DNA from: Persicitalea sp038242095
Lineage (GTDB): Bacteria > Bacteroidota > Bacteroidia > Cytophagales > Spirosomataceae
Assembly (NCBI GenBank): GCA_038242095.1
Contig: JBBSSJ010000186.1
Span: 1 to 9,575, forward strand
Direction: 5' to 3'
Length of the DNA: 9,575 nt
Shown: piece by piece, positions 6,651 to 9,575 of the stretch
How positions within the stretch are numbered: the first letter of the stretch is position 1
Layout: the number at the start of each line of letters is the position of its first letter
Position numbers and translations under genes: made by a program
Notes under the pieces: model-generated
What the model saw: only the letters and a program-made list of their open reading frames with translations
The model's database searches: none
What the model was told of the DNA's origin: nothing

Positions 6651-8129
6651 TTACTGTACGGGGGGCGAAGATACGTTTTTTTCTTTCTTGGCAATGATAG
6701 CACTCAGGTGATTTGAAAAAGTTAAAAGCGCCTTTTCTTCAAACGCGCGGGTCATGATTTGCAAGCCGACTGGCAGCCCGTTTTCATCCTGACCGTTAGG
6801 AATCGAGATGGCTGGAACGCCCGCTACGTTGGCCTGCACGGTAAAGATATCGGCCAAGTACATCTGTATCGGGTCATTCATTTTATCACCGAGTCGGAAA
6901 GCCGTCGTCGGCGTGGTAGGCGAAATCAGGAAATCGTAGCGGTCCAGTACCGATTCGATTTCCTGACGGATCAATTTTCTAACGCGTTGCGCTTTGGTAT
7001 AGTATGCGTCGTAATAATTTGCGCTCAGCACGAACGTACCCAGCAGAATCCGTCGCCGCACCTCCGGGCCAAATCCCTCAGTGCGGGATTTTTTATACAG
7101 CGTTTCCAGATTAGTTGCCTCCGCGCTGCGGTATCCATAGCGCACCCCGTCGAAACGCGCCAAATTGGAACTTGCCTCGGCGGTGGTGAGCACATAATAC
7201 GTGGGCAACGCATACTTCAAAAGGGAAAGATCCACGGCTTCCACCGTGTGGCCCGCCGCGCGCAAAGCCTCCAAAGCAGCCTCCGTCCGTTGCCGGATGG
7301 CAGGTTGAATGGCCTCGCTTTCCACCGATTCGCGGAGATAGCCGACTCTGAGCGAACGATCATCGGTAATAATTTTTTTTCGTAACTGACCTGAATACGC
7401 GGGTACTTCCAGTTTTGAAGCGGTGCTGTCGTAGTCGTCGGGCCCGGCCATGATTTCGAGCAGCAGCGCGGCATCTTCTACACTTTTGGTGATGGGTCCG
7501 ATGCAGTCGAACGAAGAGGCATACGCGATCAATCCCCAGCGCGACACGCGCCCGTAGGTTGGTTTCAAGCCTACAACACCACAAAAAGCAGCGGGCTGAC
7601 GTACAGAGCCCCCGGTATCGCTGCCCAGCGAAGCGTGGCAAAGGCCAGCTTGCACGGCTACCGCTGAGCCTCCCGATGAACCGCCGGGTACCCGCGTAGG
7701 ATCCGCAGCGTTGCGCACCGGACCAAAATACGAGCTTTCGCTGGAGGAACCCATCGCGAATTCATCGCAATTTTGTCGCCCGATGATGATGGCGTCTTCG
7801 TCAAGCAAACGCTGCACGGCCGTGGCCGTAAAGGGCGATTGGTAGCGGTCGAGCATGTGGCTGCCTGCCTGCACGCCGTGGTCAGCGTAACAAAGCACAT
7901 CTTTGATACCCAATACCAGTCCCGCAAGTCGCCCGGCATTGTTTTGCGCCAGGCGTTGGTCAAGTTCAACGGCTTTTTGGTGGGCTTCGTCGGCGTACAC
8001 TTCCACAAACGCGCCGAGCGATTGATGGGCCTCGATTCGTTCGAGGTAATGCGCCACGAGCGCTGTGCAGGTTATTTCTCCTGTCCGCAAATCCTGCTGG
8101 AGATCAGCGAGCGTCAGGTAGTTTTTCAA
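6651..8129 (-). CDS. gatA: Glutamyl-tRNA(Gln)/aspartyl-tRNA(Asn) amidotransferase subunit A, TTG start
   Basis: GatA is the glutaminase subunit of GatCAB. It releases ammonia from glutamine, which GatB uses to convert Glu-tRNA(Gln), and often Asp-tRNA(Asn), to the amidated form. The 492 residues match GatA along their length. The amidase-signature triad is complete: Lys76 in GIKD, Ser151 in VPGGSSGGSAVAV (147-159) and nucleophile Ser175 in GSDTGGSVRQPA (169-180). The block GVVGLKPTYGRVSR follows. S. aureus GatA carries the same triad at 79, 154 and 178, a constant offset of three, which supports this start. The start codon is TTG. No ATG, GTG or CTG precedes it in frame within the 30-base gap before the upstream terminator. 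gatB and gatC are not in the window, as expected where the three genes are dispersed. The tatA terminator lies immediately upstream, so gatA needs a promoter very close to or overlapping it. Minus-strand TTTATTTG (rc of 8152-8159) is a weak candidate. Confidence 0.96.
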   Translation of the reverse strand: MKNYLTLADLQQDLRTGEITCTALVAHYLERIEAHQSLGAFVEVYADEAHQKAVELDQRLAQNNAGRLAGLVLGIKDVLCYADHGVQAGSHMLDRYQSPFTATAVQRLLDEDAIIIGRQNCDEFAMGSSSESSYFGPVRNAADPTRVPGGSSGGSAVAVQAGLCHASLGSDTGGSVRQPAAFCGVVGLKPTYGRVSRWGLIAYASSFDCIGPITKSVEDAALLLEIMAGPDDYDSTASKLEVPAYSGQLRKKIITDDRSLRVGYLRESVESEAIQPAIRQRTEAALEALRAAGHTVEAVDLSLLKYALPTYYVLTTAEASSNLARFDGVRYGYRSAEATNLETLYKKSRTEGFGPEVRRRILLGTFVLSANYYDAYYTKAQRVRKLIRQEIESVLDRYDFLISPTTPTTAFRLGDKMNDPIQMYLADIFTVQANVAGVPAISIPNGQDENGLPVGLQIMTRAFEEKALLTFSNHLSAIIAKKEKNVSSPPVQ

Positions 8130-8156
8130 GAGAAGGAAAGTTGAAGTGGGCCAAAT

Positions 8157-8215
8157 AAAAAAACCAGAGCCGTTTTGGTGTAGACTGTTGCCAGACTAAC
8201 CCAAACCGGCTCCGG
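8157..8215 (-). terminator. Intrinsic terminator of tatA
   Basis: On the minus strand the arm from 8215 to 8201 pairs with the arm from 8178 to 8164 over 15 positions, with one wobble and one mismatch. The loop is 22 bases, and a run of seven T (8163-8157) follows directly. It ends tatA transcription just before gatA, so the two genes are probably separate units despite sharing a strand. Confidence 0.8.
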
Positions 8216-8242
8216 TGAGGAACGACGTTACGCTGAGTGTCC

Positions 8243-8470
8243 TCAGAATTTGGTCGAAGAAGTCGATGAAGTCGACGAATCTTCCATTCCCTTCTCTATA
8301 TTTTCTTTTACATCCTTGGTGGCGTTCTTGAATTCGTTGATGCCCTGACCCAGGCCTCGCATAAGCTCAGGGATTTTCTTGGCGCCAAAGAAAAGGAGAA
8401 TAAACAGGGCTATGAGGAATATTTCCTGGCCGCCCAGCCCCATGATTGCAAAAATTGCTGAAAGTTCCAT
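8243..8470 (-). CDS. tatA: Sec-independent (Tat) translocase subunit TatA/E
   Basis: This 75-residue membrane protein is the pore-forming or membrane-weakening component that exports folded proteins with TatC. A short N-terminus is followed by one membrane segment (about 15-28) running into FGAKKIPELMRGLGQG (28-43), the hallmark hinge and start of the amphipathic helix. The charged helix continues to about residue 62. The tail is a Ser/Thr run made of three SST units. Length and layout are normal for TatA. Start ATG 8470 is backed by a strong promoter 28 bases upstream. Met10 would shorten the periplasmic end and is less likely. tatC is not in this window. TatA and TatB cannot be fully separated by sequence, but the short length favours TatA. 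Confidence 0.94.
   Translation of the reverse strand: MELSAIFAIMGLGGQEIFLIALFILLFFGAKKIPELMRGLGQGINEFKNATKDVKENIEKGMEDSSTSSTSSTKF
8253..8279. repeat. Three tandem 9-base units in the 3' end of tatA
   Basis: GTCGAAGAA, GTCGATGAA and GTCGACGAA follow one another and differ only at the sixth base. On the minus strand they encode three Ser-Ser-Thr units at the TatA C-terminus. A unit of nine bases keeps the frame if copies are gained or lost. Confidence 0.75.
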
Positions 8471-8497
8471 GTTGATTGATCGTTTTTATTATGAGTA

Positions 8498-8528
8498 CAA
8501 ATTTAAAAATTCTTTAATACCAAACAAA
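8498..8528 (-). promoter_or_regulatory. Bacteroidetes-type promoter of tatA
   Basis: Read on the minus strand, TTTG (complement of 8525-8528) is followed after 19 bases by TAAATTTG (complement of 8498-8505), matching both consensus elements with standard spacing. The transcription start would be near 8491, about 20 bases before ATG 8470. Confidence 0.65.
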
Positions 8529-8541
8529 AATACTGGTGTTT

Positions 8542-8973
8542 CTACCCAATATTGATGGTTTTTGTTTGTTTTTCCCACACACCGAAAGCCTCGAGGTCCT
8601 TACTGACCGCCGTGAAAAGCCACACAATCAGGGCCAAATCGTCCGCCATGCCTACAATCGGCAGGAAATCAGGAATAAAATCGATCGGAGAAACAAAATA
8701 AATTAACACGCCCACGATCGACAATAAACTCTTCCAGGGCAGCTGTCGGTATTCACCGGAAGCATAAGCGCGGATCAACCGGACCAAAAGCATAATTTTG
8801 CCCTGCGCTTCGGCCATACCTTCTTTTAAACCGCCTTCCCTGCTCTTGGACAATACCTGCCCGGCTAAATTGAAAAGTTTGGAACTGTTAGCCGCATAAC
8901 GACCGGCTTTCCCAGTGGCTTTCTTAAAAAAAACTGACTTCAGTATCTGAGTGATAAAGGAACTGTTGGCCAT
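8542..8973 (-). CDS. DUF1232 (YkvA-like) membrane protein of unknown function
   Basis: The 143-residue reading from ATG 8973 has the DUF1232 signature SPIDFIPDFLPIVGMADD at 95-112, inside a hydrophobic region (about 83-123) that probably enters or crosses the membrane. The N-terminal half (about 1-80) is basic and helical-looking. The biochemical role of this family is not known to me. The frame stays open upstream to an ATG at 9114, but I prefer 8973. The extra 47 residues look non-protein-like (scattered Cys, Arg and Ser without helix pattern), and DUF1232 proteins are usually about 100-150 residues. Met at 9036 is a third option. The gene ends 71 bases before tatA on the same strand. tatA has its own promoter, so any cotranscription is optional. 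mdh is divergent to the other side. Confidence 0.8.
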   Translation of the reverse strand: MANSSFITQILKSVFFKKATGKAGRYAANSSKLFNLAGQVLSKSREGGLKEGMAEAQGKIMLLVRLIRAYASGEYRQLPWKSLLSIVGVLIYFVSPIDFIPDFLPIVGMADDLALIVWLFTAVSKDLEAFGVWEKQTKTINIG

Positions 8974-9204
8974 TGGGCATTTAAATTTTGATAAATAAGG
9001 ACCGGATTTATAACCTGTTCTCCGTAAAAAAAATTGCATGGACCTATGACAATTACCAAAATCCTGCCAGCTTACCGATCGCTCAAAACTCCGGCTTAGT
9101 ACCCCATTTTGCATAAATATTTACCCTTGAAGTAGGGTTTAACCGATATTGTGCCTTATTTTTAGGCCAAAATTTATTCCAAACGCTTTTTACCAAAACG
9201 CATC

Positions 9205-9575
9205 ATGAAAATAACCGTCGTAGGCGCCGGGGCCGTTGGGGCCACTACCGCCGATAACATCATTCGTCGTCAACTGGCCGAGGAAGTCGTCTTATTGGAC
9301 ATCAAGGAAGGCATCGCCGAAGGCAAATGCCTGGACATGTACCAGACCGCCGCGCTGCTCGGCTTCAATACCAAGCCTATCGGCTCCACTAATGATTACG
9401 AAAAAACTAAAGGTTCGGATGTCGTCGTGATCACTTCCGGCATTCCACGCAAGCCCGGCATGAGCCGCGAAGACCTGATTGGAATAAACGAGGGAATAGT
9501 GAAATCCGTGACCGAAAATATTCTTAAGTACTAGCCCAAAGCAGTCATCATCGTGGTTTCAAACCCGATGGATAC
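9205..9575 (+). pseudogene. mdh: Malate dehydrogenase, interrupted by an amber codon at position 110 and cut by the window edge
   Basis: The encoded protein is an LDH-like NAD malate dehydrogenase (malate to oxaloacetate, TCA cycle). It shows the Rossmann motif GAGAVGATTA (7-16), Asp32 after VVLL for NAD specificity, and the substrate loop IPRKPGMSRED (80-90) with Arg82 and Arg88. At 9532-9534 the frame reads TAG where family members such as the Chlorobium enzyme have Ser (the K-Y/H-S-P/K context). The same frame then continues as PKAVIIVVSNPMDT to the window edge, including the conserved VVSNP with the Asn that contacts substrate or cofactor. A single base change from TCG would give TAG. The options are a true nonsense mutation, a sequencing error, or a gene replaced by another copy elsewhere. 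No frameshift is seen, and the 109 residues before the stop lack the catalytic His, so a product ending there would be inactive. No convincing promoter match was found upstream; TATTTTTA at 9157-9164 is one base off the -7 consensus. Confidence 0.85.

Noticed and set aside
8974..9114. N-terminal extension of the DUF1232 protein from ATG 9114
   Set aside because: The 47 extra residues look unlike the family and make the protein longer than usual. ATG 8973 gives a normal length.

Overview
The window looks like chromosomal DNA from a member of the Bacteroidetes, most likely the order Cytophagales (inference). The sequence support is threefold. Several intergenic regions carry the Bacteroidetes promoter pattern (TTG or TTTG, about 20 bases, then TAnnTTTG). 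Shine-Dalgarno sequences are mostly absent before the starts. The gene set is also typical: a eukaryote-type NADP isocitrate dehydrogenase, a secreted M20D amidohydrolase, a LysM transglycosylase, GatA, a lone TatA and an LDH-like malate dehydrogenase.

Layout from left to right. Positions 1-1340 (minus) hold the first 446 codons of a secreted AbgB-type amidohydrolase that runs off the left edge. A 236-base divergent promoter region separates it from icd (1577-2800, plus), which ends in a clear hairpin terminator. Next is a two-gene unit on the plus strand (2927-4656): an OLD/AAA15-type ATPase followed, with a 4-base ATGA overlap, by a small DUF3226/Toprim-like protein. The unit has its own promoter and its own terminator and is strikingly AT-rich beside its neighbours. 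It sits in what would otherwise be the convergent gap between icd and the transglycosylase gene. It looks like a horizontally acquired cassette and is the best candidate here for a little-described, possibly anti-phage, system.

From 4748 to 8973 the minus strand carries housekeeping genes. In transcription order these are a DUF1232 (YkvA-like) membrane protein, tatA with a strong promoter and terminator, gatA beginning with TTG, and an MltD-like lytic transglycosylase with three LysM domains. At the right edge mdh begins on the plus strand (9205 onward). Its frame is interrupted by an amber codon at position 110, after which conserved malate dehydrogenase sequence continues in the same frame.

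The core genes cover central carbon metabolism (icd, mdh), tRNA-dependent amidation (gatA), Tat export (tatA) and wall remodelling (mltD-like). They share a neighbourhood but not an obvious pathway. No tRNA, rRNA, CRISPR array, transposase or integrase was seen.
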